This document shows positions 32,358 to 39,305 of a stretch of DNA of 64,000 nt, piece after piece. Position 1 is the first letter of the stretch. Each line of letters starts with the position of its first letter. Source of the DNA: RUG334 sp045599645. Lineage in GTDB: Bacteria > Muiribacteriota > Ozemobacteria > Ozemobacterales > Ozemobacteraceae. The notes beneath the pieces are model-generated. The model had not been told where the DNA came from and searched no databases. It saw only the letters and a list, made by a program, of their open reading frames with translations. The translations under genes and the position numbers were made by a program. The stretch covers positions 34,348-98,347 of the forward strand of contig JAZRWI010000115.1 of NCBI GenBank assembly GCA_045599645.1, in the 5' to 3' direction.

Positions 32358-33274
32358 TTGCCTCCTTCCAGAAAATGCTTATAAACATCAAGTTCCTGAT
32401 TGTTTGTCATCACTGGCTGTCTAAGAGCTTTGGTATAATCCTTGAGCTCAAACAGACCTTGCCAGCCGTTGCGAATACTCTGCTGAATCATTTCGACTGC
32501 TTCAGCCGGATGCTCAGCAAGAAATTTAATCTGGCCTTTAACCGTAGAGGCTTTCAATGGCTGACGCTTTTCTTTTCGATAAGCAACCCAGTCTTTCCAC
32601 GCTGATTTGAATTCTGGAAAATCCAACGTCGGTGGCAAGAGAATTTCTTCAACCTTTTCCCCTTTGGGGGGATTAAGGGGGGTAATAGAATTATCTTCTT
32701 TACTTTTCTCTTCTTTTCTTTGTTCAACATTTGTTGAACACTTGTTCAACACTTGTTCAACATTTGCTGAACACTTGTTCAACACTTGTTCAACATTTGC
32801 CGAACACTTGTTCAACACTTGTTGAATATTTGTTGAATTGTTGTTCGGTTCTTGTTTAACATTTGTTGAAGAATTGTCTGACTTTTGTTCAGTGGACAGA
32901 GAACAGAGGACAGACTTCTTTCTGGATTCTCCACTTTTCAAACCGGCAATTCTCCTTCTTTCGCTAACATTGTGAACATCTTCAATAGTTTGGCTAAGCC
33001 TTTTGCTTCTGAAATATTTGCCATCTTCTACGATTTCAAATAAGCCAAAATCATTTATTACAGTTTTAACCAAGTCTGCTGAAGCGTCAGAATTGCACTT
33101 TCGGCCTAAGTAGTTATAATCAAGCTTCAATTTGCCATCAGGTGTTCCGGCCAGAAGCTCCAACAATAACCAATAAAGTCCGTAACCTTTGAGGCCAGCC
33201 TTGTTGCTGAATAAGACGGACTCAAGTTTCTCATCATTATGAGAAAAAGTATCGTGAACAAAGTAATTAATCAT
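32354..33274 (-). CDS. Replication initiator-like protein (DUF4373/replisome organiser type) with internal iteron repeats
   Basis: I start at ATG 33274, 6 nt after AGGAG. The 306-residue protein has an N-terminal winged-helix domain (GLKGYGLYWLLLELLAGTPDGKL, seen in two parts near 27-49) typical of DUF4373/replisome organiser proteins. A repetitive middle (VLNKCSANVEQ, about 150-185) follows, then a C-terminal helical domain (FPEFKSAWKDWVAYRKEKR) found in phage replication proteins. The repetitive middle is coded by phased 11-bp repeats. As in lambda O, the origin could lie inside the gene. It precedes the helicase loader. Confidence 0.75.
   Translation of the reverse strand: MINYFVHDTFSHNDEKLESVLFSNKAGLKGYGLYWLLLELLAGTPDGKLKLDYNYLGRKCNSDASADLVKTVINDFGLFEIVEDGKYFRSKRLSQTIEDVHNVSERRRIAGLKSGESRKKSVLCSLSTEQKSDNSSTNVKQEPNNNSTNIQQVLNKCSANVEQVLNKCSANVEQVLNKCSTNVEQRKEEKSKEDNSITPLNPPKGEKVEEILLPPTLDFPEFKSAWKDWVAYRKEKRQPLKASTVKGQIKFLAEHPAEAVEMIQQSIRNGWQGLFELKDYTKALRQPVMTNNQELDVYKHFLEGGK
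32721..32896. repeat. Sixteen phased 11-bp iteron-like repeats inside the initiator gene
   Basis: From 32721 to 32896 the sequence reads in 11-bp units of the form TGTTCAACACT/TGTTCAACATT/TGTTGAACACT, all starting TGT or TGC. The first nine units are nearly perfect and the last seven are decayed. Three units make a 33-bp (11-codon) superunit. Each site falls on the same helix face. Such arrays bind initiator proteins. Confidence 0.75.
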
Positions 33275-33540
33275 GCTCATCTCCTGGATGAATTTGAGTA
33301 GCTACTCTCGGTGAGGCTGGAAGGGGTTGCACCTTCTCGGATGCTGTTGTTAGGCCAAGGAATTAAGTGTTGAGTCTGATGATTGTTGAAGAGAAATGAA
33401 TACGTATACATCAACAGCACCTGTCTCTGACTAGAACAGCCTCAAGAAAGAGCCTGTGCGAACAGGCTCAAGGTAGGCTTATGGACTTATCCACAAGTAT
33501 TTGGGAGCTTAATCAAAGTTAAGCCAAGCAACAAATCCAA
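33275..33540. other. Non-coding region upstream of the initiator gene with a DnaA box and hairpin
   Basis: No ORF is supported. It contains a perfect DnaA box, TTATCCACA (33487-33495, plus). A 7-bp hairpin GAGCCTG/CAGGCTC (33451-33470) with a TGCGAA loop is followed on the minus strand by TTTCTT, perhaps a weak terminator. Regulatory or origin function is inferred from the neighbouring replication gene. Confidence 0.5.
33487..33495 (+). promoter_or_regulatory. DnaA box consensus
   Basis: TTATCCACA matches the 9-bp DnaA box exactly. It lies about 210 bp upstream of the initiator gene. A single box can occur by chance, so the role is uncertain. Confidence 0.4.
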
Positions 33541-33626
33541 TCAGTTCCGAAGGATTCGAACCTTCAGCGCCTTGTGAGAACCCCAAAGGAAGGGCCAAGG
33601 CTTGTTCCCAATTACACCAGGAACTG
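33541..33626 (-). tRNA. tRNA-like gene with an abnormal anticodon region
   Basis: On the minus strand a perfect acceptor stem (CAGTTCC/GGAACTG), a D-arm like TGGTGTAATTGG, and a perfect T-arm (GAAGG-TTCGAAT-CCTTC) with discriminator A are present. The anticodon stem CCTTG/CAAGG is closed by a 21-nt loop rather than 7. Inside the loop a GGCCC-TTCCTTT-GGGGT hairpin would present CCT (Arg). So it is either an extended anticodon arm, a tRNA with a 14-nt insertion, or a decayed gene. Confidence 0.45.
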
Positions 33627-33701
33627 ACTTAAATTAGCTATTACATTCCGGTTTTGAGGAACCGGCAAACACAATTTTGCTCTTAACGCCGAGCAGGCCA
33701 T

Positions 33702-33802
33702 TGGCCCAGGGGGGAATCGAACGCCCCCTTTACCCTTGGGTGTGAACACAATCAAGAAAGGAATCTTAATAAAGAGATTCAAGGGTTTCGCGCCAGCAGG
33801 CC
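33702..33802 (-). tRNA. tRNA-like element, non-canonical
   Basis: On the minus strand a GGCCTGC/CTGGGCC acceptor (one mismatch, two G-T pairs), a T-arm with TTCGATT and one mismatch, and discriminator A frame a 101-nt segment. The interior folds into an ACCCTTG/CAAGGGT stem enclosing a GAATCT/AGATTC hairpin. A normal D-arm is not visible. It may be a decayed or rearranged phage tRNA. GCAGGCCATT occurs at both ends as a direct repeat. Confidence 0.3.
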
Positions 33803-33814
33803 ATTCTGCCAAGA

Positions 33815-34627
33815 TTACGCAGTGATTTGTTTATGGTATTCTTCAAACATTTTTCTTGTGTGGTAAATATCGTCAGACAGATAAACAGCAATCTGCCTGA
33901 TAACATCATCAGGAAGAGAATCACTTATGTGATCAACCATGTCATTGAAACGCTGCATGTGGCTGATGGCCATTTTTATGGCATGTTCATGCGAAGCAAA
34001 ATAGACTGGTGTCGGTAAGCTGTTTACAGGAGCTTCTTTTTTGGGAGTTTCGGTCTTTATGATTTTTTCAGTATTTTCTTTTACTTTGGCTGCGGCACGC
34101 CTTGCCAGTTTTTTGGCCAAAGATTTCTTGGAATTGTTATAACGGTTCCTGCACTCCACTGAACAGAATTTCGACCTGGGGAAAGTAGCAACGAAAGTCT
34201 TCTGGCATGTCGGGCATACTTTTTCTATATTCAGCAAAGCAGCAGCTTTCACTTCTTTCTTGGTTTTTTCGGCTGGTGATTCGACCAGTTTCGAAACCAG
34301 AGGTTTACTCTCGCAGTCTATTTTCTTCTGAACATCTGCTTCAGCAGAATCATTACCGCCAGCAGATATATTGCTTTGTTTGTCAACATGTTCTTTGCCT
34401 TTTTGGGCCGCTTCAATCAACTTGTCTGTAATCAACTGACAGTCATAGCATGGGTTTGGTTCCGGTTTCCGCTTCAGTTCTCTGGCAGTCTTAAAATCTC
34501 TGACCGCAATAGCATGTCTGATTTTACAGACACCGAAATTATAGGTTTTATCGCAGGTTTCAGGCTGTTTATCTAATTCAGCAATAATATCAAGAACCTT
34601 TTTATTGGGCTTTTCTATAGAATTCAT
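33815..34627 (-). CDS. Phage early protein with a zinc finger, unknown
   Basis: The 270-residue protein has CDKTYNFGVCKIRHA near 19-33 with a later CYDC (metal site candidate), a low-complexity acidic/lysine linker (70-120), then VCPTCQKTF and FCSVECRNRYNN (about 136-163), a clear treble-clef or MYM-like zinc finger. A basic region and a helical C-terminus (DDVIRQIAVYL) follow. DNA or RNA binding in replication is likely from its place next to SSB. Confidence 0.55.
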   Translation of the reverse strand: MNSIEKPNKKVLDIIAELDKQPETCDKTYNFGVCKIRHAIAVRDFKTARELKRKPEPNPCYDCQLITDKLIEAAQKGKEHVDKQSNISAGGNDSAEADVQKKIDCESKPLVSKLVESPAEKTKKEVKAAALLNIEKVCPTCQKTFVATFPRSKFCSVECRNRYNNSKKSLAKKLARRAAAKVKENTEKIIKTETPKKEAPVNSLPTPVYFASHEHAIKMAISHMQRFNDMVDHISDSLPDDVIRQIAVYLSDDIYHTRKMFEEYHKQITA

Positions 34628-34643
34628 CGGGTTTTACCTTTCT

Positions 34644-35105
34644 TTAAAAGGGAATGACGTTGCCATCTTCATCGAAAATATTGGCGCTTCCGTCTTCATT
34701 CATGTCGACTATCTTTTCGTCGGCGGGAACAGTTTCATCTGGAATTGCTTCAGGCTGTTCCTTCTGATCACCGTTCTGGAATCTTGAACCGAATTGAACC
34801 TTTTCAGCAATAATTTCGGTTATGGTGCGCTTCTGCTGATTTTTATCAAGATAAGCACGAACTTCAAGACGGCCTTCGACAAGAACAGGCGCACCTTTTT
34901 TCAGATACTGGTAGCAGGTTATGGCCAGACTGCGCCAGGTTACTATGGGGATGAAAATGACACTCTTTTTCATTTCGCCGTTGGAATCCTTCCAGACTCT
35001 GTTAATGGCAACTGTGAATAAGGTTGCATCAACACCGCTTGGCGTTCTTCTGGCTTCGGGGTCTCTGGCAAGATTGCCAGCTATGATTACTCTGTTAAGA
35101 TTCAT
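34644..35105 (-). CDS. ssb: Single-stranded DNA-binding protein
   Basis: The 153-residue protein has the OB-fold SSB signature: MNLNRVIIAGNLARDPEARRTPSG at the N-terminus (shown in part), WRSLAITCYQYLKKG near 53-67 and VEGRLEVRAYLDK near 73-85. A short acidic tail ends EDGNVIPF, an IPF/DDDIPF-type protein interaction tip. It coats ssDNA during phage replication. It lies between DUF2303 and the zinc-finger gene. Confidence 0.9.
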   Translation of the reverse strand: MNLNRVIIAGNLARDPEARRTPSGVDATLFTVAINRVWKDSNGEMKKSVIFIPIVTWRSLAITCYQYLKKGAPVLVEGRLEVRAYLDKNQQKRTITEIIAEKVQFGSRFQNGDQKEQPEAIPDETVPADEKIVDMNEDGSANIFDEDGNVIPF

Positions 35106-35106
35106 A

Positions 35107-35895
35107 TTAGTAATCTCTTAGAATCAATAAGTTGGGTTGATTACCAACCAGCTTGTTATAATCTGCGTATTCGTCTTCTCTTATCTGGTCCAAAACCATT
35201 TCGAATCCAGGCATGCAGAGAGAAAAGAAAAGCTGACCGCGTTCTTCATCAATTACTGGTGTTATTTGAAGTGAGAATTCGTATTCGGATTCTGAGCCTC
35301 TGACGATTTTGCCTTTAAAAAATATTTCTGACGGGCAACTGGCTTTTTCGGCTGTGTCTTTGCCGTTAACTCTCTGTTCCCATTCATAAGAACCGCTTCT
35401 TTCGCCATCAGCAAAAACAGGATTAGAAACAAAGCTTATCTTTTTTGTAGCTCTTAGTTTTAGAATCTGATTATATAATTCGTTAAAATCTTTAATATAA
35501 TTCTTAACTGATTCTAATTTTTTAATTAAATCTCTATGTGTTAGATTGTCGAAACCAACAAGAGCAGTAATAACTTTCCAGAGAGTTGTGTATTTTCTTG
35601 TAAATCTCCAAATATTCTGGTCATCGGCTAAAGAATCGTCTGTATAAAGAATTGCGCCTTCGTTCTGGAAAATAACCGTCTTATGACTGCTATGATTCTG
35701 CAAAATTTCGTCTGCTGTTGCCTTGGCGAATGATTCAACATTGCAGACAGTCCTTTCGACTGCCCGGTTTGCTGGGATTCTCGTATAATCGACTCTGTCG
35801 TTATTTTGCCCGAAAATGTATTCATTATTGTAACTATCTTTAACTGTCACTGGTCGGGAAATTTTTAATAAACAATTAATAAATTTTTCTAGCAT
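35107..35895 (-). CDS. DUF2303 (YfdQ-like) phage protein
   Basis: The 262-residue protein follows the DUF2303 pattern: ATADEILQNHSS followed by VIFQNEGAILYTDD near the middle, a helix (RDLIKKLESVKNYI) and a C-terminal strand block (YEFSLQITPVIDEERGQLFFSL). Its function is unproven, though the family occurs in recombination/replication modules of temperate phages. It ends one base before SSB and follows the 112-residue gene. Confidence 0.65.
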   Translation of the reverse strand: MLEKFINCLLKISRPVTVKDSYNNEYIFGQNNDRVDYTRIPANRAVERTVCNVESFAKATADEILQNHSSHKTVIFQNEGAILYTDDSLADDQNIWRFTRKYTTLWKVITALVGFDNLTHRDLIKKLESVKNYIKDFNELYNQILKLRATKKISFVSNPVFADGERSGSYEWEQRVNGKDTAEKASCPSEIFFKGKIVRGSESEYEFSLQITPVIDEERGQLFFSLCMPGFEMVLDQIREDEYADYNKLVGNQPNLLILRDY

Positions 35896-35914
35896 TACTT
35901 ACTCCTCAATTAGA

Positions 35915-36253
35915 TTAAACTCTTGATAATGGCTTGAGATTCGGTAAATTTGGCTGCCTTGGATCTTCTGTCGTCAAATTACCTTTTAAGTCGTGATAAA
36001 AAAGTTTGCCTTTTTGGCTTGGTTCAGGAAGTTTAGAATTGATGTCACCAGTAATAGAAATTCTTCCATCACCAATATTTTCTAAACTAAATGCCAAGGT
36101 TAGTTTTCCTTTTTTGCCTGTTGAAATAACTCGTTTCAAAGCTTCGGAAAAAGCTTTATTGGCCAATTCTGAAAAAATATCAATGCTACCCTCGTAGCTT
36201 CCTTCTATTTGATCCATTACATTCTCAAGGTCTAGATTGTTTTGTTCTTCCAT
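35915..36253 (-). CDS. Phage early protein, unknown (112 residues)
   Basis: I use ATG 36253, with GGAGG 5 nt upstream. The product has an acidic helical start, then beta strands (GKLTLAFSLENIGDGRISITGDINSKL, seen in parts near 51-77) and an end LFYHDLKGNLTTEDPRQPNL. Similar endings (F-D-G-L-x-x-x-D-P-R-Q) recur in small proteins next to phage recombination genes. No function known. First gene before DUF2303. Confidence 0.55.
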   Translation of the reverse strand: MEEQNNLDLENVMDQIEGSYEGSIDIFSELANKAFSEALKRVISTGKKGKLTLAFSLENIGDGRISITGDINSKLPEPSQKGKLFYHDLKGNLTTEDPRQPNLPNLKPLSRV

Positions 36254-36280
36254 TTTTACCTCCATTTGATTTGGTAAAGC

Positions 36281-36375
36281 AGTCGGGGCCAGTGGATTCG
36301 AACCACCCAGAGAAGCCGGCTTGAGCTTTCTGTATTCCCAAACCCCGTTAAAGGGCTAGGCGCGGGTAATGGCTC
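36281..36375 (-). tRNA. tRNA-like element, possibly Leu(TAA), non-canonical
   Basis: On the minus strand CGGAGCC/GGCCCCG acceptor (one mismatch), T-arm GGTGG-TTCGAAT-CCACT and discriminator A are seen. AGCCC-TTTAACG-GGGTT forms a 5-bp stem with a 7-nt loop giving anticodon TAA. A long variable region includes AGAA/TTCT pairing. The D-arm is only about 12 nt and lacks GG. An 8-bp repeat GGCTAGGC/GCCTAGCC overlaps the 5' part. Decayed or atypical. Confidence 0.4.
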
Positions 36376-36417
36376 CGGCCTAGCCGTGAACCTCTGATAA
36401 CTCAGAGAATCTTGGAC

Positions 36418-36654
36418 TTAAGCAACGTCAGGAAGCGATTCTATATACCGAATCAGGTTTTCTTTCTTAAAGCGAAGCTGTCTTTCGAACCCATCCAGCA
36501 GGACACCGTTGATTATGGTTCTACCTCTGTCGGTCTTGAGAATCTTCCTGAAAGAATCATCACTGATACCCAGGAACCACGAAGCCTCGTAGATATTGAG
36601 TAAGGGGCAGACCCTTACCCTTTCCGGGTCTATGATATGTTTTTGTCTTGGCAT
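36418..36654 (-). CDS. Excisionase/Cro-like small helix-turn-helix protein
   Basis: I start at ATG 36654, 7 nt after GAAGGAAG. The 78-residue product begins with basic PRQKHIIDPERVR, has a helix-turn-helix (YEASWFLGISDDSFRKIL near 22-39) and an R/K-rich wing (RQLRFKKENLIRYI). MerR/excisionase-type DNA binders have this form. It is the first minus-strand gene opposite the repressor, so Cro- or Xis-like function is likely. Confidence 0.65.
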   Translation of the reverse strand: MPRQKHIIDPERVRVCPLLNIYEASWFLGISDDSFRKILKTDRGRTIINGVLLDGFERQLRFKKENLIRYIESLPDVA

Positions 36655-36982
36655 TTTTAGCTTCCTTCTGTTAAAAAGGAAGAGCCCGAAAGTCTGGACC
36701 CAATAAACCAAACTTTCAGGCTCTTCCACAAAAACGGTTTTACTTGCGCAAAACCATTTGTTGTCTTATATTTAATATTGGGTTTTGTCGGTGATGCTGA
36801 CCTTGGAATCTGTGGGGAATCAAGGCCAGCGTCCAGGAATGACTCGAAATCTACTTTGTTGGCGCCTCTCTTACCTGGAACCAAGCTTTTGATTTTTTGT
36901 CCTTCCTATGGTTTAGATTGTATAGAAATTTCCGAACGTTGTTAATATATTGTTTGAAATTTTTATACTGAGGTTTAGTAAA
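36655..36982. promoter_or_regulatory. Divergent immunity control region
   Basis: This 330-bp gap separates the leftward HTH gene and the rightward repressor. It should hold the early and lysogenic promoters and operators. Near the repressor TTGTTA and TATACT are present but with wide spacing. Repeated TTGTT/AACAA motifs could be operators. A minus-strand frame at 36657-36884 has a TTG start and no good ribosome site; I do not call it. Confidence 0.45.
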
Positions 36983-37384
36983 ATGTTTAAAAACAAGCTT
37001 GCAAAGCTTCTTGAAGAAGCAAAAAAAAATGGTATTTCTGCCGCAAAAATTGCTGAAGAGTTAGGTCTAAAAAGGTCACAATTCTCTGATTGGAAAGTTG
37101 GTCGCAATACTCCTTCTGCTGAAAATCTCCAGAAAATAGCAAATTATTTCAATGTAACAACCGATTATCTTCTCAAACCCGACGAAGAGGATCCAGCTCA
37201 TGCAACTGATATTAAAAATTTTGGGAACAACAACACTATCCTGATAGGCAGCAACAACAATCAGGTTGGCAATTCAACAGTCAGCTCCATCAACAACGAA
37301 GAAACCGAACTTCTGCAGCTCTACCGTTCGCTCACCCCGGCCCAGCGCTCCGCCTTCCTCACTCTCGCCAAATCCCTGAAATAA
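36983..37384 (+). CDS. CI-like phage repressor (XRE family)
   Basis: I start at ATG 36983, which has GAGG 9 nt upstream. The 133-residue product has an N-terminal XRE helix-turn-helix (SAAKIAEELGLKRSQFSDWKVGRN, near residues 17-40, in parts) and a short asparagine-rich linker (NNNTILIGSNNNQVGN). It has no S24 peptidase domain, and ends with a helix (TPAQRSAFLTLAKSL). It probably maintains lysogeny by binding the region 36.7-36.98 kb. Lack of the cleavage domain means induction is not by simple RecA-mediated self-cleavage. Confidence 0.85.
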   Translation: MFKNKLAKLLEEAKKNGISAAKIAEELGLKRSQFSDWKVGRNTPSAENLQKIANYFNVTTDYLLKPDEEDPAHATDIKNFGNNNTILIGSNNNQVGNSTVSSINNEETELLQLYRSLTPAQRSAFLTLAKSLK

Positions 37385-37439
37385 TCCAGCTGCAAAAAAA
37401 AATGGATATAAATATATACAGAACAGCACAAGGAATAAT

Positions 37440-37973
37440 ATGACAGAAGAGATGATAAAAGAAAATCTTTCAAAAGCTGCTGTTAGAATGATAGCTGCTT
37501 TTGATGGTTATGGAATTTCTACTTCAGAAAATGACTATGGTATAGATCTAAGCATTGTAGGTTATGGTGTAAGAAATTCCAGAAAAAACCAGAATAGACA
37601 ATTAGAACTTCCAGACCGACTCAGGCTACAACTTAAAAGCACTACGGAAAATCAGATAACAAGAATACAAGAAGGTGTTAAGTATAAATTAAAATCAAAG
37701 AATTACAACGATCTTGTCGAGCAGCGTCAGCAGATTAGTGATAATCCATTAGTTTTATTCGTGATAATCTTCCCTGACGAAAAGGAAAAATGGTTACAAT
37801 TAGATGAAAAGAAGTTATTATTAACAGTAGAGATATATTATTATCTAGCAGAAGATAATGCTTCTTTGTTGGATAATGAAGAGTCGACCAAAACAATCTT
37901 ATTGAAAAAAGATAATAAAGTCGATATTGGTATTGTAGATAGATTGTATAAGGAGTATGCCAATGCTAACTGA
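37440..37973 (+). CDS. DUF4365 protein, predicted PD-(D/E)xK-type nuclease fold
   Basis: The 177-residue protein opens with AAFDGYGISTSENDYGIDLSI (near 18-38, shown in parts) and LRLQLKST (near 61-68), the E/D...GID...Q-x-K pattern of DUF4365. That family is a restriction-endonuclease-like fold found in defence and mobile elements. A DNA-cleaving or DNA-sensing role is inferred. It lies downstream of the repressor and is coupled to the next gene. The base composition is more AT-rich than the late genes, consistent with an accessory gene. Confidence 0.7.
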   Translation: MTEEMIKENLSKAAVRMIAAFDGYGISTSENDYGIDLSIVGYGVRNSRKNQNRQLELPDRLRLQLKSTTENQITRIQEGVKYKLKSKNYNDLVEQRQQISDNPLVLFVIIFPDEKEKWLQLDEKKLLLTVEIYYYLAEDNASLLDNEESTKTILLKKDNKVDIGIVDRLYKEYANAN

Positions 37974-39051
37974 AAGACAGATTAGATTACAAGAAGTATG
38001 CGAATTTCTTGATAAGCATAACTGGTTAAAAATAGAATCTGGCAAGCGTAAGATTATTTATCAAGCTCCTGAAGACCTTGGTTTTACAGAACCATGTAAA
38101 ATCTGTCTGCCTGCAAATTTTGAGTTTACTGATTTTGATAAATCATTAGACAGAAACATCAATTTTATAGCAGAAGTGTATGATATTTCGCCTCATGAAG
38201 TATCCAAAACGGTTAAAGCTATAGACACAATATTATCAGTAAGAATGATTGGCGAAAAGACTTCCGATGGAACATTTCCCGTTAACAGTCTTAAAGATGT
38301 TTTAGATAATATCACTAGCGCAATAAAAAATGCTGCCAGTTTTCTTGTTGCTAAAACTGATAATTCCGAACCCTCTAATGAATTCATAGATAACTATTTA
38401 AAGAAATGCAGATTTCTGCAAACTGAAGTAGGTAGTTTTATCATTAAAATTCAACTTCCTTCAAATGAATTGCTCAAAGAAAGCAATCTGATTACAAATA
38501 GAATCTACTCAGATGCTGTAGGGAATGAAATTTCTTCTGCTATCGGATTTGTTAACGATGAAATTTTTAATGGTGATAATTCAATTGAAAACGATGATTA
38601 TTTAGCCAACAATTTTCAAAAACACTCTTCTAAAATATTGGCCAATATCTCTTCTATTCTTGAAAAATGTGATGTAGACGAAATAGAGTTTTCTTTTATA
38701 AAAAACGGTGTCTCTGAAAATAAAATCAGAATGACAGGCTTTAAAGATGAGAAGCTTCAAAAGCTAAAAAAATTCAATTCAAAGCTTAGTAAGTTTATTA
38801 AAAACTCTATTGATATAGACGATACAGGCAAAATTACAGAACTATCGTCAAAAGATCCTTCTGGTGACGAAAACAGAATTATTGTTTCTTGTGGCAACAA
38901 AAAATTAGAGTTGAATCTTAATAAATCTGAATATAGAAAAGCTGTTGACGCTCACATTGATCAGTCTGATGTAAAAATAAAAGGTCTTGCCAAGAAAGGA
39001 ACAAAAAGTATTAAAATAACCCGTCTTGATAGTTTTGAGGTTTGTGATTAA
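37963..39051 (+). CDS. Partner of the DUF4365 gene, unknown (362 residues)
   Basis: I use ATG 37963, 7 nt after AAGGAG. The upstream ATG 37957 is too close to that site. It overlaps the DUF4365 gene by 11 bp. The protein is acidic-neutral, with an N-terminal domain containing a CKICLPANFEFTDFD segment, a helical middle, and a C-terminal beta-rich part ending KGTKSIKITRLDSFEV. I recognise no domain. Being coupled and next to the attachment site, it may work with the DUF4365 protein in a lysogen-expressed system. Confidence 0.6.
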   Translation: MLTERQIRLQEVCEFLDKHNWLKIESGKRKIIYQAPEDLGFTEPCKICLPANFEFTDFDKSLDRNINFIAEVYDISPHEVSKTVKAIDTILSVRMIGEKTSDGTFPVNSLKDVLDNITSAIKNAASFLVAKTDNSEPSNEFIDNYLKKCRFLQTEVGSFIIKIQLPSNELLKESNLITNRIYSDAVGNEISSAIGFVNDEIFNGDNSIENDDYLANNFQKHSSKILANISSILEKCDVDEIEFSFIKNGVSENKIRMTGFKDEKLQKLKKFNSKLSKFIKNSIDIDDTGKITELSSKDPSGDENRIIVSCGNKKLELNLNKSEYRKAVDAHIDQSDVKIKGLAKKGTKSIKITRLDSFEVCD

Positions 39052-39176
39052 TCAAGATATTACTGTGTCAAGTCGCCAAGATTTTAATAGTAAAATATTG
39101 TATTCTGTAGTAAATTATAGTATAAAGAATTGAGCATTGAAGCAGAAAAGACAATACTGACGGGGGTCTAGGTCGA

Positions 39177-39200
39177 TTTCAAGTCCCGTTCCCGGCACCG
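39177..39200 (+). other. tRNA 3'-tail fragment, candidate attR
   Basis: TTCAAGT (T-loop), CCCGT (half T-stem), TCCCGGC (acceptor half) and ACC look like the last about 23 nt of a tRNA, best matching a Leu-type acceptor (GCCGGGA...TCCCGGC). The 5' half of the tRNA does not precede it here. This is the usual mark left when an element integrates at a tRNA 3' end. The intact tRNA and attL would be left of the window. Confidence 0.6.
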
Positions 39201-39202
39201 AA

Positions 39203-39233
39203 AACCTCGTTGAGAAATCAACGAGGTTTTTTC
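39203..39233 (+). terminator. Terminator after the tRNA tail
   Basis: AACCTCGTTGA and TCAACGAGGTT form an 11-bp stem with a GAAA loop followed by TTTT. It directly follows the tRNA-like tail, supporting that this was a tRNA gene end before integration. Confidence 0.85.
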
Positions 39234-39305
39234 GTTTTAGATTTTTATCAAAACAACTATTGTGCTATAATTATCGAACATTCATCCCAATAGAGAAAAT
39301 CAATT

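Noticed and set aside
32607..32825. Plus-strand frame across the iteron repeats
   Set aside because: Shadow of the repetitive initiator gene; its repeats (FVEHLFNTC-like) mirror the other strand.
32721..32896. CRISPR array
   Set aside because: Period of 11 bp with no spacers; the units are contiguous and in a coding frame.
33451..33470. Strong terminator at GAGCCTG/CAGGCTC
   Set aside because: Stem is good but the following sequence is only TTTCTT on one side; left as a hairpin.
36657..36884. 75-codon minus-strand frame between HTH gene and repressor
   Set aside because: TTG start, no convincing ribosome site, composition unlike neighbours, and it lies in the expected control region.
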